DNA of 64,000 nucleotides from Dehalococcoidia bacterium (GTDB lineage Bacteria > Chloroflexota > Dehalococcoidia > Tepidiformales > Tepidiformaceae), in the NCBI GenBank assembly GCA_022824925.1, contig JAJDYW010000034.1, forward strand, positions 24,402-88,401, given 5' to 3'. The number at the start of each line of letters is the position of its first letter. Position 1 is the first letter of the stretch. This document shows positions 15,003 through 24,071 of the stretch, one piece after another. Below the pieces are notes generated by a model. That model made no database searches. It saw only the letters and a program-made list of their open reading frames with translations, and had not been told where the DNA came from. A program made the position numbers and the translations under genes.

Positions 15003-16106
15003 ATGGCCCGGGGATTGTTCGTGGAGCCGTTCTTCGGGGGGAGCCACCGTGCGTTCGCGGAGGGGCTGGTGGCGCATGGGGGGCACGACCTGCAGCTGCT
15101 GACGCTGCCGGGGCGGGAGTGGCGGCGGCGCATGCGGCTGGGGGCGCAGCTGCTGGCGGGAAGGGCGGCGGAGGTGGAGGGGCCGTTCGACTTCCTGCTG
15201 GTGTCGGACATGCTGGACCTGCCGGCGTTCCTGGCGCTCACGCGACCGCGGTTCGAGCGCGTCCCGGTGCTGCTCTTCATGCACGAGAACCAGCTGACGT
15301 ACCCGCGGCTGCGGGGGACGAAGCTGAACTCGTGGTTCGGGCAGATCAACTACCTGTCGGCGCTGGCGGCGGACCGCGTCGCCTTCAACTCCGAGTACCA
15401 CCGGCAGGACTTCCTGGGGGCGCTGGAGCAGCTTGAGCGCCAGCCCAACAACTGGCTGACGACCGGCGGGATCGAGGCGATCCGGGCGAAGAGCACGGTG
15501 CTGCCGGTGGGCGTCGACCTGGCGTCGCTGGGGGAGGGGGCGGCGGAGGGGGTGCGGAGCGGGAGTCCGCTGTTGCTGTGGAACCACCGCTGGGAGTTCG
15601 ACAAGTCGCCGGAAGCGTTCGTGCGGACGGTGACGGCGCTGGCGGAGGAGGGGCTCGACTTCCGCGTGGCGGTGGCGGGGGAGCGGGGGGATAACCCGAG
15701 CGCGGCCATGCTGGAACTGCCGGAGCGGCTCGGGGAGCGGCTGGTGCAGTTCGGGCCCGTGGCAGGACGGGAGGGGTACGCGCGCCTGCTGTGGGAGGCG
15801 GATGTGTGCATCAGCACGACGCGGCACGAGTTCTTCGGCATCTCGACGGTCGAGGCGTTGTGGTGCGGGTGCTTCCCGATCGCGCCGCACCGCTACAACT
15901 ACCCGGCGCTCGTCCCGGAGGCGCTGCACGAGCGCTGCCTCTACGGGAAGGAGTCGGAGCTGATGGCGCTCACGCGGGAGGCCATCCGCTCGGCTGCCTC
16001 GGACGCCGATCGGGCGGCGCTGCGCGCCTCGGCGGGGCGGTTCGCGTGGGAGGTGGTGGGGCTGCGGTGGGAGGCGGCGCTGGCGGAGCTCAGCGGGGGA
16101 GCCTGA
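15003..16106 (+). CDS. DUF3524 glycosyltransferase (tRNA-queuosine mannosyltransferase family)
   Basis: A 367-residue GT-B glycosyltransferase. The N-terminal domain has the DUF3524 hallmarks VEPFFGGSHRAF and FMHENQLTYP with YLSALAADRVAFNSEYH, while the C-terminal half is a GT4-like domain (LLWNHRWEFDKSPE, then TTRHEFFGISTVEALWCGCFPI). The vertebrate member GTDC1/QTMAN mannosylates queuosine in tRNA-Asp. Bacterial members of this family are widespread, so glycosylation of queuosine or a related tRNA base is the best guess. No queuosine biosynthesis gene lies in the window. TAGCCT (14991-14996), which contains the previous stop, lies six bases before the ATG and could be a -10. The 3' end overlaps the convergent gene by 17 bp. 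Confidence 0.82.
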   Translation: MARGLFVEPFFGGSHRAFAEGLVAHGGHDLQLLTLPGREWRRRMRLGAQLLAGRAAEVEGPFDFLLVSDMLDLPAFLALTRPRFERVPVLLFMHENQLTYPRLRGTKLNSWFGQINYLSALAADRVAFNSEYHRQDFLGALEQLERQPNNWLTTGGIEAIRAKSTVLPVGVDLASLGEGAAEGVRSGSPLLLWNHRWEFDKSPEAFVRTVTALAEEGLDFRVAVAGERGDNPSAAMLELPERLGERLVQFGPVAGREGYARLLWEADVCISTTRHEFFGISTVEALWCGCFPIAPHRYNYPALVPEALHERCLYGKESELMALTREAIRSAASDADRAALRASAGRFAWEVVGLRWEAALAELSGGA

Positions 16107-17688
16107 GGGCGAGCAGGAATCCGGGCTCGCCGAAGCCGACCGGAACCAGCACGGTGTCGCCGGCGACGGCTGGCCAGCCGTTGATGCCGCCGGCCGCCTG
16201 GTGGCCCCAGACGATGTCGCCGGTGTCGCGGTCGAGGGCGAGGATGACGCCGGTGATGACGGAGGTGAAGACGAGGTCGTTCACGACCGTCGCGCCCCCG
16301 AAGGCGTCGCCGGGGAGGTCGGTCTCCCAGAGGATCTCGCCGTTGCTCGCGTCGATGGCGACCATCTGGCTGGGGTGGACGCCGAGGGATGTCCCGACGC
16401 CCTCGGGAACGTCGGGCCTGTACTTCGTGGGGGCGTTCACGACGACCACGTACACTACTCCGTCGGCGACGGCGATGGGGGTGACGACCCCGCCGGCGTT
16501 GCCAGGCATCACCTCGATCTCGCCCTCGAACTCGGTGACGTCATCGTTCTGGTGGAGGCCGACGGGGGTGTCCCAGAGGACCCTTCCGTCGGGGTCGAGG
16601 CCGAACACGCGGCCCAGCTTGCCCGTGCTGATGACGACCGTGCGGCCGTCCTCGAGGGTGGCGAGGGCCGCGAGCACGGCGTCGCGGTCGAAGATGTCGT
16701 GGGGGATGTGCTGGACGCCCCAGCGCAGCTCGCCAGTGGCGATGTCGACGGCGAGGATGGAGTCGGTCCAGCGGTTGTCGCCGGGGCGGCTGGAGCCGAG
16801 TGGATAGCCCTCGGTCCCGGGGTAGGGGTAGGGGTTGGAGGTGCCCCAGTAGGAGACGCCCGCCTCGAGGTCGAGAGCGGGCGGGTACCAGGCGCCGCCG
16901 CCGCTGTTGATGTCCGGGTTCCCCCAGACGTCCTCCGAGAGGATGGTGTTGAAGGACCAGCGCACGTCGCCGGTGGAGGGGTCGAGGGCGTAGAGGGCGC
17001 CGCGGGCGCCGGGCTGGGAGAGGGAGCTCGTGGCGGCGAAGACGGTCCCGCCCGCCACCAGCGGCTGGAAGTTCACGGCGCCGCCGAAGTCGAGGATCTT
17101 CGTGTCCCAGAGGCGTTCCCCGTCGAGGGTGCGGTAGGCGGCGATAGCGTAGCCGCCGAGGTTGGCGAAGACGCAGCCGCCGCCCACCGCGACCCCGCTG
17201 GGTCCGTACGTCCACATCTCGACCCTGTGCATCCAGCGGCGGTTGCCGGTCTCCAGGTCGATGGCATGGACGTTGGTCTGGAGGTCGCCCAGGTAGACGG
17301 TGTTCCCGACGACGATCGGGGTGGTGGCGGCGATGCCGAAGGCGCCGCCGCCGGGCAGCTCGTAGCGCCAGGCCACCTGCAGGCTGCCGACGTTCCCGGA
17401 GTCGATGCTGGAGCCGAAGGTCGCGCGGCTGCCGGCGGGGTCGTAGTTGGCGTGGGGCCAGTCGCCGGGCGCGAACGAGTCGGGGGCGGTGCAGGGGGCG
17501 GGTCGGGCGGCGCCGGCGGTGGGAGAGGGGGTCGCGGGAGCCGGGGTGGCGGTCTCGGCGGTGGGGGTGGCCTCGGACGCGGGAGGCGTGGGGGCGGTGG
17601 TGGGTGCGGGGTCGGGGGCGACGTCGCCGCCACGGCAGGCGGCGAGGAAGAGCGCGGCTGTCGCGAGCGCGGTGGCGCCTTTCCGCAT
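16090..17688 (-). CDS. Quinoprotein-like beta-propeller lipoprotein
   Basis: A 532-residue exported protein. A lipobox follows a hydrophobic signal (ATALATAALFLAAC, Cys18), then a 50-residue Pro/Thr/Ala linker and an eight-bladed PQQ-type beta-propeller. Blades show typical Trp-docking turns. The stretch GGGAWYPPALDLEAGVSYW, then RPGDNRWTDSILAVDIATG and QHIPHDIFDRD follows the order found in PQQ-dependent alcohol dehydrogenases. Whether PQQ is bound is uncertain: no cytochrome c domain or PQQ synthesis gene is in the window. The start at 17688 (MRKGA) is preferred to 17724 because it gives a proper lipoprotein signal. It is divergent from the suf operon. Confidence 0.8.
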   Translation of the reverse strand: MRKGATALATAALFLAACRGGDVAPDPAPTTAPTPPASEATPTAETATPAPATPSPTAGAARPAPCTAPDSFAPGDWPHANYDPAGSRATFGSSIDSGNVGSLQVAWRYELPGGGAFGIAATTPIVVGNTVYLGDLQTNVHAIDLETGNRRWMHRVEMWTYGPSGVAVGGGCVFANLGGYAIAAYRTLDGERLWDTKILDFGGAVNFQPLVAGGTVFAATSSLSQPGARGALYALDPSTGDVRWSFNTILSEDVWGNPDINSGGGAWYPPALDLEAGVSYWGTSNPYPYPGTEGYPLGSSRPGDNRWTDSILAVDIATGELRWGVQHIPHDIFDRDAVLAALATLEDGRTVVISTGKLGRVFGLDPDGRVLWDTPVGLHQNDDVTEFEGEIEVMPGNAGGVVTPIAVADGVVYVVVVNAPTKYRPDVPEGVGTSLGVHPSQMVAIDASNGEILWETDLPGDAFGGATVVNDLVFTSVITGVILALDRDTGDIVWGHQAAGGINGWPAVAGDTVLVPVGFGEPGFLLALRLPR

Positions 17689-17750
17689 GGCCCCGAGTGT
17701 AGGCATGGCCGACCGTGACCGCACGGCCCGACTTTCGCTACAAGAGGATC

Positions 17751-17763
17751 GAGAAAATTTCTC
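17751..17763. promoter_or_regulatory. AT-rich palindrome GAGAA-AAT-TTCTC upstream of suf operon
   Basis: A perfect 5-bp inverted repeat with a 3-base centre, in an AT-rich patch that contrasts with the GC-rich surroundings, 22 bases before the -35. It could be an operator for the adjacent SufR-like regulator, or an UP-like element. It does not match the cyanobacterial SufR site. Confidence 0.4.
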
Positions 17764-17784
17764 TACGAAATGGTGGAAAAACCC

Positions 17785-17813
17785 TTGCCCGTGCCTCGCG
17801 GGGCCCCTACGAT
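17785..17813 (+). promoter_or_regulatory. suf operon promoter TTGCCC-17-TACGAT, leaderless
   Basis: TTGCCC (17785-17790), 17 bases, then TACGAT (17808-17813). The +1 would fall at 17820, the A of the regulator's ATG, so the operon mRNA appears leaderless. Confidence 0.6.
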
Positions 17814-17819
17814 CGATGC

Positions 17820-18491
17820 ATGGAGCGGCATTCGCACGGAACCCGTGAGCGCGTGCTCGAGTACGTCATCGAGCACCACGGCGCGCGCGTGGAAGAGCTA
17901 TCCGAAGCGCTTGGCGTGAAGGTCGCGGCCGTGCGTCGCCACCTGGATCACCTGCGCGCGGACGAGCTGATCGAGTCGCGCCCGGTGAAGCAGGCAACGG
18001 GCCGCCCCTACCTGAGCTGGTACCCCACGCCCAAGGGCGCGGGGGAGGCCCCGCCCGCCTACGCGGACCTGTTCGCGCGGGTCCTCGGGTGGCTGGGCGA
18101 GGAGCACATCGACGAGGCCGTGGCCACGGGCGTGGCCGCCTCGCTCGCCGAGCGCCACCGCGACGAGGTGGCGGGCTCGGAGAGCGGCGAGGACCTCGTC
18201 GAGCACGTGACCGAGAGCCTTCGCCGGGAGGGCATCCTGGAGACGTGGCGGGCGGAGGCGGACGGCTTCCACCTGGTCAACTCCTGCTGCCCGTATCCCC
18301 AGGCGGCGGAGCTCTCGCGGCTGCCGTGCGAGGCCGACCGGCAGGCGATCAGCCTGCTGATCGGCACGGACGTCGAGCAGATCGAGCGGATCGTGGACGG
18401 CTCGCACTGCTGCGAGTTCCTCGTCCAACTGAAGACTGAACACGAACACGAAGGCGCTGCCACGAGCGACGCCGCCGAAGGGAACGCATGA
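17820..18491 (+). CDS. sufR: SufR-like winged-helix Fe-S regulator
   Basis: A 223-residue transcription regulator. Residues 5-65 form a winged helix (RVLEYVIEHHGARVEELSEA, then VAAVRRHLDHL). The C-terminal half carries the Cys cluster expected of SufR-type sensors: NSCCPYP, then LPCEAD, then SHCCEF. SufR proteins bind an Fe-S cluster and repress suf genes when clusters are plentiful. Its place as first gene, with 4-bp overlap to sufC (ATGA), supports autoregulation. The ATG at 17820 is used, not the tracked start at 17715, because it coincides with the predicted transcription start and begins the helix. Confidence 0.85.
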   Translation: MERHSHGTRERVLEYVIEHHGARVEELSEALGVKVAAVRRHLDHLRADELIESRPVKQATGRPYLSWYPTPKGAGEAPPAYADLFARVLGWLGEEHIDEAVATGVAASLAERHRDEVAGSESGEDLVEHVTESLRREGILETWRAEADGFHLVNSCCPYPQAAELSRLPCEADRQAISLLIGTDVEQIERIVDGSHCCEFLVQLKTEHEHEGAATSDAAEGNA

Positions 18492-19246
18492 CCGAAGCAC
18501 CGCTTCTCGAAATCAACGCCCTGCGCGCCAACGTGGCGGGCAAGGAGATCCTCACCGGTCTCAACCTCGAGGTCCGGCCGGGCGAGGTGCACGCCATCAT
18601 GGGGCCGAACGGCTCCGGCAAGAGCACCCTCGCGAACACGCTCATGGGCAACCCCCGCTACGAGGTGACCGGCGGCGAGGTCCGCTTCCTCGGTGAGCTG
18701 CTGGACGGGCTCGCTCCCGACGAGCGCGCCCGCAAGGGCCTCTTCCTCGCCTTCCAGTACCCCGTGGCCGTGCCCGGGGTGACGGTCGTGAACTTCCTCC
18801 GGCAGGCGGTCAACGCCGTGCGCGGCGAGGAAGTCCCCGTGCGCGAGTTCCGCCAGGAGCTGTTCCAGAAGATGGAGTTGCTGAAGGTCGACCGCGACTT
18901 CGCCCGGCGCTACCTGAACGACGGGTTCAGCGGCGGCGAGAAGAAGCGCGCGGAGATGCTGCAGCTGGCGATGCTGCAACCGCGCATGGCGGTGCTGGAC
19001 GAGACCGACTCGGGGCTCGATATCGACGCCCTGCGGACGGTCGCGGACGGCGTGAACACGCTGATGAACGAGAACATGGGCCTGCTGCTGATCACGCACT
19101 ACCAGCGGCTGCTCAACTACATCAAGCCACAGTTCGTACACGTGCTGATCGACGGGCGCATCGTGCGCTCGGGCGGTCCCGAGCTCGCCGAAGAGCTCGA
19201 GGCGAGCGGGTACGACGCCATCGAAGCGGCCGCCTCGACGGCCTGA
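18488..19246 (+). CDS. sufC: Fe-S cluster assembly ATPase SufC
   Basis: A 252-residue ABC ATPase that energises the SufBD scaffold. Walker A is GPNGSGKST, the signature is FSGGEKKR, and Walker B with its acidic end is [12 protein letters not shown], the DETDSGLD form typical of SufC. The H-loop region is [10 protein letters not shown]. The start overlaps the regulator stop, so both are translated together. Confidence 0.97.
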   Translation: MTEAPLLEINALRANVAGKEILTGLNLEVRPGEVHAIMGPNGSGKSTLANTLMGNPRYEVTGGEVRFLGELLDGLAPDERARKGLFLAFQYPVAVPGVTVVNFLRQAVNAVRGEEVPVREFRQELFQKMELLKVDRDFARRYLNDGFSGGEKKRAEMLQLAMLQPRMAVLDETDSGLDIDALRTVADGVNTLMNENMGLLLITHYQRLLNYIKPQFVHVLIDGRIVRSGGPELAEELEASGYDAIEAAASTA

Positions 19247-19257
19247 GGAGACGAGCT

Positions 19258-20667
19258 ATGACCTCCACACCGGAACAACTGGTCCGCGAGGACGGCTACA
19301 AGTGGGGCTTCTACGACGAGGAAGAGGCGCTCTTCAAGGCGAACAAGGGGCTCACCCCGGAGATCGTCCAGACGATCTCGGAGATGAAGGACGAACCGCA
19401 GTGGATGCGCGAGTTCCGCCTGAACGCCCTCGAGCGCTTCAACGAGATGGAGAACCCGCCCTGGGGCACGGACCTGCTCAACACGATCGACTTCGACAAC
19501 ATCCACTACTTCGTGCGGGCCACCGACCGCGATGAGCGCTCGTGGGACGACGTGCCGGAGTACATCCGCGACACGTTCGACAAGCTCGGCATTCCCGAGG
19601 CGGAGAAGAAGTTCCTCGCCGGGGTGGGCGCGCAGTACGACTCCGAGGTCGTCTACCACAACATCCGCGAGGACCTGGAGAAGCTCGGCGTCGTGTTCCT
19701 GGGCATGGACCAGGGGCTGGCCGAGTACGAGGACATCGTCAAGGAGCACTTCGGCACGGTCATCCCGCCGGGGGACAACAAGTACGCGGCGCTCAACAGC
19801 GCGGTGTGGTCCGGCGGCTCGTTCATCTACGTGCCCAAGGGCGTGAAGGTGGACATCCCGCTGCAGGCCTACTTCCGCATCAACACGGAGAACATGGGCC
19901 AGTTCGAGCGGACGCTGATCATCGCGGATGAGGGCAGCCAGGTGCATTATGTCGAGGGCTGCACGGCGCCGGTGTACAGCAGCGACTCGCTCCACAGCGC
20001 GGTCGTCGAGATCATCGTGAAGAAGGGCGCGCGCGTCCGCTACACGACGATCCAGAACTGGTCGAACAACGTCTTCAACCTGGTCACGAAGCGGGCCGCG
20101 GCCTACGAGGACGCGGTGATGGAGTGGGTCGACGGGAACCTCGGCTCGAAGCTGACGATGAAGTTCCCGAGCGTGTTCCTGATGGAGCCGGGAGCGCACG
20201 GCGAGATCCTCTCGCTGGCGTTCGCGGGCGAGGGACAGCACCAGGACGCGGGCGGCAAGGTCGTCCACATGGCCCCGGACACGACCTCGACGGTCGTGTC
20301 GAAGTCGCTCAGCAAAGACGGCGGTCGCACGAGCTACCGCGGCCTCCTGAAGGTCTACGAGGGCTGCGACAACGTGCGTTCGAGCGTGCGCTGCGACGCC
20401 CTCCTGCTCGACGAGGAGTCCCGTTCGGACACGTACCCGACGATGGAGGTGGACGCGCCGGACGTGTCCATCGAACACGAGGCGTACGTCTCCAAGCTGA
20501 GCGAGGAGCAGCTGTTCTACCTGCAGAGCCGGGGGCTCTCGGAGGATGCTGCCGCCAAGATGATCGTCAACGGCTTCGTGGAGCCGATCGTGAAGGAGCT
20601 GCCGATGGAGTACGCCGTCGAGCTCAACCGCCTGATCGAGCTGCAGATGGAAGGCGCCATCGGCTAG
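19258..20667 (+). CDS. sufB: Fe-S cluster scaffold SufB
   Basis: A 469-residue SufB. The family core is intact: [33 protein letters not shown] and [21 protein letters not shown] length of about 470 is standard. It forms the SufBC2D complex where clusters are built from sulfide delivered by SufS/SufU. A GAGGAGACGAGCT ribosome site precedes ATG 19258. It lies between sufC and sufD in one operon. Confidence 0.97.
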   Translation: MTSTPEQLVREDGYKWGFYDEEEALFKANKGLTPEIVQTISEMKDEPQWMREFRLNALERFNEMENPPWGTDLLNTIDFDNIHYFVRATDRDERSWDDVPEYIRDTFDKLGIPEAEKKFLAGVGAQYDSEVVYHNIREDLEKLGVVFLGMDQGLAEYEDIVKEHFGTVIPPGDNKYAALNSAVWSGGSFIYVPKGVKVDIPLQAYFRINTENMGQFERTLIIADEGSQVHYVEGCTAPVYSSDSLHSAVVEIIVKKGARVRYTTIQNWSNNVFNLVTKRAAAYEDAVMEWVDGNLGSKLTMKFPSVFLMEPGAHGEILSLAFAGEGQHQDAGGKVVHMAPDTTSTVVSKSLSKDGGRTSYRGLLKVYEGCDNVRSSVRCDALLLDEESRSDTYPTMEVDAPDVSIEHEAYVSKLSEEQLFYLQSRGLSEDAAAKMIVNGFVEPIVKELPMEYAVELNRLIELQMEGAIG

Positions 20668-20751
20668 GACCGACGAGAGGCCGCGCCACGCGGGGCGGAG
20701 CCGGGAACGGCGATCGCCTGCGCGCCGCGCGTGCAGAGGAGTACGAACCGC

Positions 20752-21984
20752 ATGACATCAGCCCCGAGCACAGCCGCCTCCGCGCTCACGCCCGAGGCGA
20801 GCCGCGCCCTCGGCGAGGCGCTCGGCGACGGAGCTGCCGTGGCCGCCCTGCGCGCGAGCGGCGTGGCGGCGCTCGCGACCGCGGCCATGCCCTCGCCGGC
20901 GCTGGACCGCCCCTGGAAGTACGTCGACCCCGCCGCCCTCACCCTCGACGGCTTCGCGCCCCCGGCCGCGGCGGACGCCGTCGCGATCGGCGGGCCGGAA
21001 GCGGAGGGGCTGACGGTGGCGACCTTCGCCGAGGCCGGCGGGGACGCGCCGGCGCGGCTGGGCGAGGCCGTGCCGTTCGATGGCGACCGGCTCTCGGCCC
21101 TGCACTACGCCTTCCTGGCGGGGGGCGTGCTCGTGGAGGCGAAGGCGAACGCGGAGATCGCGGAGCCGGTGCGGCTCACGCGCGAGTTCACGGGGGCGGG
21201 GTCGCTGGCGACGCCGCACACGCTCGTCGTGGCGGGCCCGAACAGCCGCCTGTCGCTGATCGAGGAGTACCGCTCGACCGACGACCCGCTGGCGGTGCTG
21301 CCGGCGATCGAGCTGCTCGTGGGGCCGGGGGCGGTCGTGCGGTACACGTCGCTGCACCGCTGGGGTGCGCGGACGCGGGTGTTCGCGGCGCAGCGGGCGG
21401 TCACGGAGCGGGACGCCGACGTCCGCAGCCTGAGCGTGGTCACCAGTGGGCGGCTCGTGAAGAGCCACATCACGTCCTCGCTGGAGGGGCGCGGATCGAG
21501 CAGCGAGCTCTACGGGCTCGCCGTGGGGGGCGGGGACGAGCACGCGGACTTCTACACGGTGCAGGACCACGTGGGCGAGGACACGCGCAGCGACCTGCTG
21601 ATCAAGTCCGCCCTGGGAGAGCGCTCGCGGGCGGTCTACTACGGGTTGACGAAGGTGGGCCTGGGGGCGCGCCGCGCGGATGCCAACCAGGAGAACCGCA
21701 ACCTGCTCCTGAGCCGCACGGCCAAGGCGGACAGCGACCCCGTGCTCGAAATCCTCACGAACGACGTGACCCGCGTCAGCCACGGGGCGACGGCGGGGCC
21801 GGTCGACGAGGAAGAGCTGTTCTACATCCAGTCCCGCGGGCTGACGCTCGAGGGGGCAGTGGGGCTGCTCGTGCGGGGCTTCCTGAGCGAGCCGCTGGAC
21901 CGCTTCGGCCACGACGAGGCCGTGCGCGAAGAGCTGAGCGCCCTCGTCGAGGCGAAGCTGCAGTTGCTGGGAGCGGGCGGGTGA
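20752..21984 (+). CDS. sufD: Fe-S cluster assembly protein SufD
   Basis: A 410-residue SufD, paralogous to SufB. The C-terminal ATAGPVDEEELFYIQSRGLT block and the preceding beta-helix (IKSALGERSRAVYYGLTKVG) identify it. ATG 20752 is preferred to the tracked GTG 20731 because it follows a GAGGAG ribosome site and starts the predicted N-terminal helix region. The 85-bp space after sufB shows no terminator. The stop overlaps the sufS start (GTGA). Confidence 0.95.
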   Translation: MTSAPSTAASALTPEASRALGEALGDGAAVAALRASGVAALATAAMPSPALDRPWKYVDPAALTLDGFAPPAAADAVAIGGPEAEGLTVATFAEAGGDAPARLGEAVPFDGDRLSALHYAFLAGGVLVEAKANAEIAEPVRLTREFTGAGSLATPHTLVVAGPNSRLSLIEEYRSTDDPLAVLPAIELLVGPGAVVRYTSLHRWGARTRVFAAQRAVTERDADVRSLSVVTSGRLVKSHITSSLEGRGSSSELYGLAVGGGDEHADFYTVQDHVGEDTRSDLLIKSALGERSRAVYYGLTKVGLGARRADANQENRNLLLSRTAKADSDPVLEILTNDVTRVSHGATAGPVDEEELFYIQSRGLTLEGAVGLLVRGFLSEPLDRFGHDEAVREELSALVEAKLQLLGAGG

Positions 21985-23231
21985 CGATCGACACGGCCCG
22001 GCTGCGGGAGGACTTCCCCATCCTCGGCCGCGAGGTCAACGGCCATCCGCTGGCGTACCTCGACAACGCCGCGACGACGCAGAAGCCGCGCGCCGTGATC
22101 GACGCACTGACCCACTACTACGAGACGCAGAACGCCAACATCCACCGGGGCATCCACACGCTCGCCGTCGAGGCGACGGAGGCGTACGAGGGCGTGCGCG
22201 CGAAGGCGGCCCGCCACATCGGCGCGGGGAACCCCGAGGACGTGGTGTTCACGCGCAACACGACGGAGTCCATCAACCTCGTGGCCCGCGCCTGGGGCGA
22301 CGCCAACCTCTCGGAGGGCGACGAGATCGTCCTCACGCTGATGGAGCACCACTCGAACATCGTGCCGTGGCAGCTGCTGGCGGCCCGCACCGGCGCCCAC
22401 CTCCGGTACGCGGACATCGACGCCGAGGGACGGCTGGACCTGGACTCCCTGCGCTCGCTCATCGGGGAGCGCACGAAGCTCGTGAGCGTCACCCACATGT
22501 CCAACGTGCTGGGGACGATCAATCCGATCGCGGAGATCGCGGAGATGGCGCGGGGCGCCGGCGCGCTCCTGCTCGTCGACGGGGCCCAGAGCGCGCCCCA
22601 CCTGCCGGTCGACGTGGAGGCGCTCGGCTGCGACGTGTTCGCCTTCTCCGCGCACAAGATGCTGGGTCCGACGGGCGTCGGCGTGCTCTGGGCGCGGCCG
22701 GGCTTGCTGGAGGCGATGGAGCCGTTCCTGGGGGGCGGCGAGATGATCGCGATCGTGAAGCCGGAGCGGTCGACGTGGGCGGAGGGGCCGCACAAGTTCG
22801 AGGCGGGCACCCCCAACATCGCCGACGTGATCGCCTTCGGGGCGGCGCTGGACTACCTGCACGACCTCGGCATGGCGAACGTGCGGGAGCACGAGAAGCG
22901 CATCACGGGGTACGCCATCGAAACGCTCGAGCGTGCCGGGGGCATCACCGTGCACGGCCCCCGCGACGTGGAGGTGCGTGGCGGGGCCGTCAGCTTCGAG
23001 GTCGAGGGGGTCCATCCGCACGACATCAGCACGATCGTCGACGGGTACGGCGTCGCGATCCGGGCGGGGCACCACTGCGCGCAGCTCCTGATGCGCCGCC
23101 TGGGCGTACCCGCGACGAACCGGGCGAGCTTCTACCTCTACAACGAAGAACGCGAGGTCGATGCGCTGGTGGCGGCGCTCGACGAGGCGAAACGGGTGTT
23201 TGGACGTGTCGAGAGCCGAACCGCAGTTTGA
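21981..23231 (+). CDS. sufS: Cysteine desulfurase SufS
   Basis: A 416-residue group II cysteine desulfurase that releases sulfur from cysteine with PLP. The PLP lysine is K226 in FSAHKMLGPTG, and the persulfide-carrying Cys is C366 in RAGHHCAQLLMRRLG. N-terminal LAYLDNAATTQKP is typical. The GTG 21981 start overlaps the sufD stop; the much longer tracked ORF from 20124 is an open frame through sufBD. Confidence 0.97.
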   Translation: MTIDTARLREDFPILGREVNGHPLAYLDNAATTQKPRAVIDALTHYYETQNANIHRGIHTLAVEATEAYEGVRAKAARHIGAGNPEDVVFTRNTTESINLVARAWGDANLSEGDEIVLTLMEHHSNIVPWQLLAARTGAHLRYADIDAEGRLDLDSLRSLIGERTKLVSVTHMSNVLGTINPIAEIAEMARGAGALLLVDGAQSAPHLPVDVEALGCDVFAFSAHKMLGPTGVGVLWARPGLLEAMEPFLGGGEMIAIVKPERSTWAEGPHKFEAGTPNIADVIAFGAALDYLHDLGMANVREHEKRITGYAIETLERAGGITVHGPRDVEVRGGAVSFEVEGVHPHDISTIVDGYGVAIRAGHHCAQLLMRRLGVPATNRASFYLYNEEREVDALVAALDEAKRVFGRVESRTAV

Positions 23232-23673
23232 CGAGCTGTACCGCGAGGTGATCCTCGATCACTACCGGCGTCCCCGGAACGCGGGCTCGCTGGCGGCGCC
23301 CACGCACCAGGCGGAGGGGGCGAACCCCCTCTGCGGCGACGAGATCGAGCTGGACGTGTCGATCGAGGGGGACGTGATCTGCGAGATGGCGTTCCGCGGG
23401 CAGGGTTGCTCGATCAGCCAGTCGAGCGCCTCGATGATGACGGAGCGCGTCTGCGGCGGCACGGTCGAAGAGGCGCATCGGGTGATGGGGCTGTTCGAGG
23501 CGCAGCTGGTGGAATCGGCGGAGCCCGATCCCGCCCTGGGCGACCTCGAAGCCTTGCACGGTGTGGCAAAGTTCCCCGTACGGGTGAAGTGCGCCCTCCT
23601 CTGCTGGAAGGTGCTGCGCGAAGCCCTGCAAACGAACGACAACGAAGCAACGGCGACCCCGAAGGGAGGCTGA
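23206..23673 (+). CDS. sufU: Sulfur-transfer protein SufU
   Basis: A 155-residue SufU, which accepts persulfide from SufS with a bound zinc. Zinc ligands are C43 and D45 (NPLCGDE), C68 (GQGCSIS) and the Cys in RVKCALLCW. It keeps the insertion between the second and third Cys that separates SufU from IscU. The start is uncertain: GTG 23206 or TTG 23200, both overlapping sufS by about 26-32 bp; the tracked ATG 23161 gives an Arg/Trp-rich extension without similarity. Confidence 0.93.
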   Translation: MSRAEPQFDELYREVILDHYRRPRNAGSLAAPTHQAEGANPLCGDEIELDVSIEGDVICEMAFRGQGCSISQSSASMMTERVCGGTVEEAHRVMGLFEAQLVESAEPDPALGDLEALHGVAKFPVRVKCALLCWKVLREALQTNDNEATATPKGG

Positions 23674-23674
23674 C

Positions 23675-24001
23675 ATGGCCGACACGGAGACAAAGATCCG
23701 ACCGACCGACGAGGAGCTGCGGGAGCGCATCCGCGAGGTCAAGGACCCCGAGATCGACATGAGTATCGTCGACCTGGGGCTCGTGTACGAGATCGAGTGG
23801 GACGACGGCACCGTGAACGTTCGCATGACGCTCACGAGCCCGGGCTGTCCGCTCGGCCCGATCATCCGGGGCGCGGTCTACGCCAAGGTGAAGGACCTCC
23901 CGGGCGTCGAGGACGTGGACGTCGAGATCGTGTGGAACCCGCCCTGGGATCCGCGCACGATGGCGAGCGAAGACGTCAAGATGGCGCTCGGGATCTGGTA
24001 G
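23675..24001 (+). CDS. sufT: DUF59/MIP18-family Fe-S maturation factor SufT
   Basis: A 108-residue protein of the DUF59 family. RIREVKDPEIDMSIVDLGLVYEI and LTSPGCPLGPII carry the conserved Asp-Pro-Glu and Cys. SufT-like proteins help mature or deliver clusters and are common at the ends of suf operons. ATG 23675 is 1 bp after the sufU stop, with a GGGAGGC ribosome site. It closes the suf gene set here. Confidence 0.93.
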   Translation: MADTETKIRPTDEELRERIREVKDPEIDMSIVDLGLVYEIEWDDGTVNVRMTLTSPGCPLGPIIRGAVYAKVKDLPGVEDVDVEIVWNPPWDPRTMASEDVKMALGIW

Positions 24002-24054
24002 GGGCGCGCACGAAGCCCTTCCCCCACCACCCCGGAGCCCCGCGGGCGCGGCTG

Positions 24055-24060
24055 TAGACT
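24055..24060 (+). promoter_or_regulatory. Possible -10 box TAGACT before the Fur-family gene
   Basis: TAGACT ends 11 bases before ATG 24072, so the leader would be only about 5 bases. The -35 is not clear. It could let the regulator and glcDEF be expressed apart from suf. Confidence 0.3.
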
Positions 24061-24071
24061 AGGCCTGTCCG

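Noticed and set aside
14553-15929. 458-codon minus-strand ORF
   Set aside because: Antisense to the HAD and glycosyltransferase genes; those carry clear family motifs, this does not.
17754-17800. Fur box upstream of suf
   Set aside because: No 19-bp GATAATGAT-like palindrome; only the short GAGAA/TTCTC repeat is symmetric.
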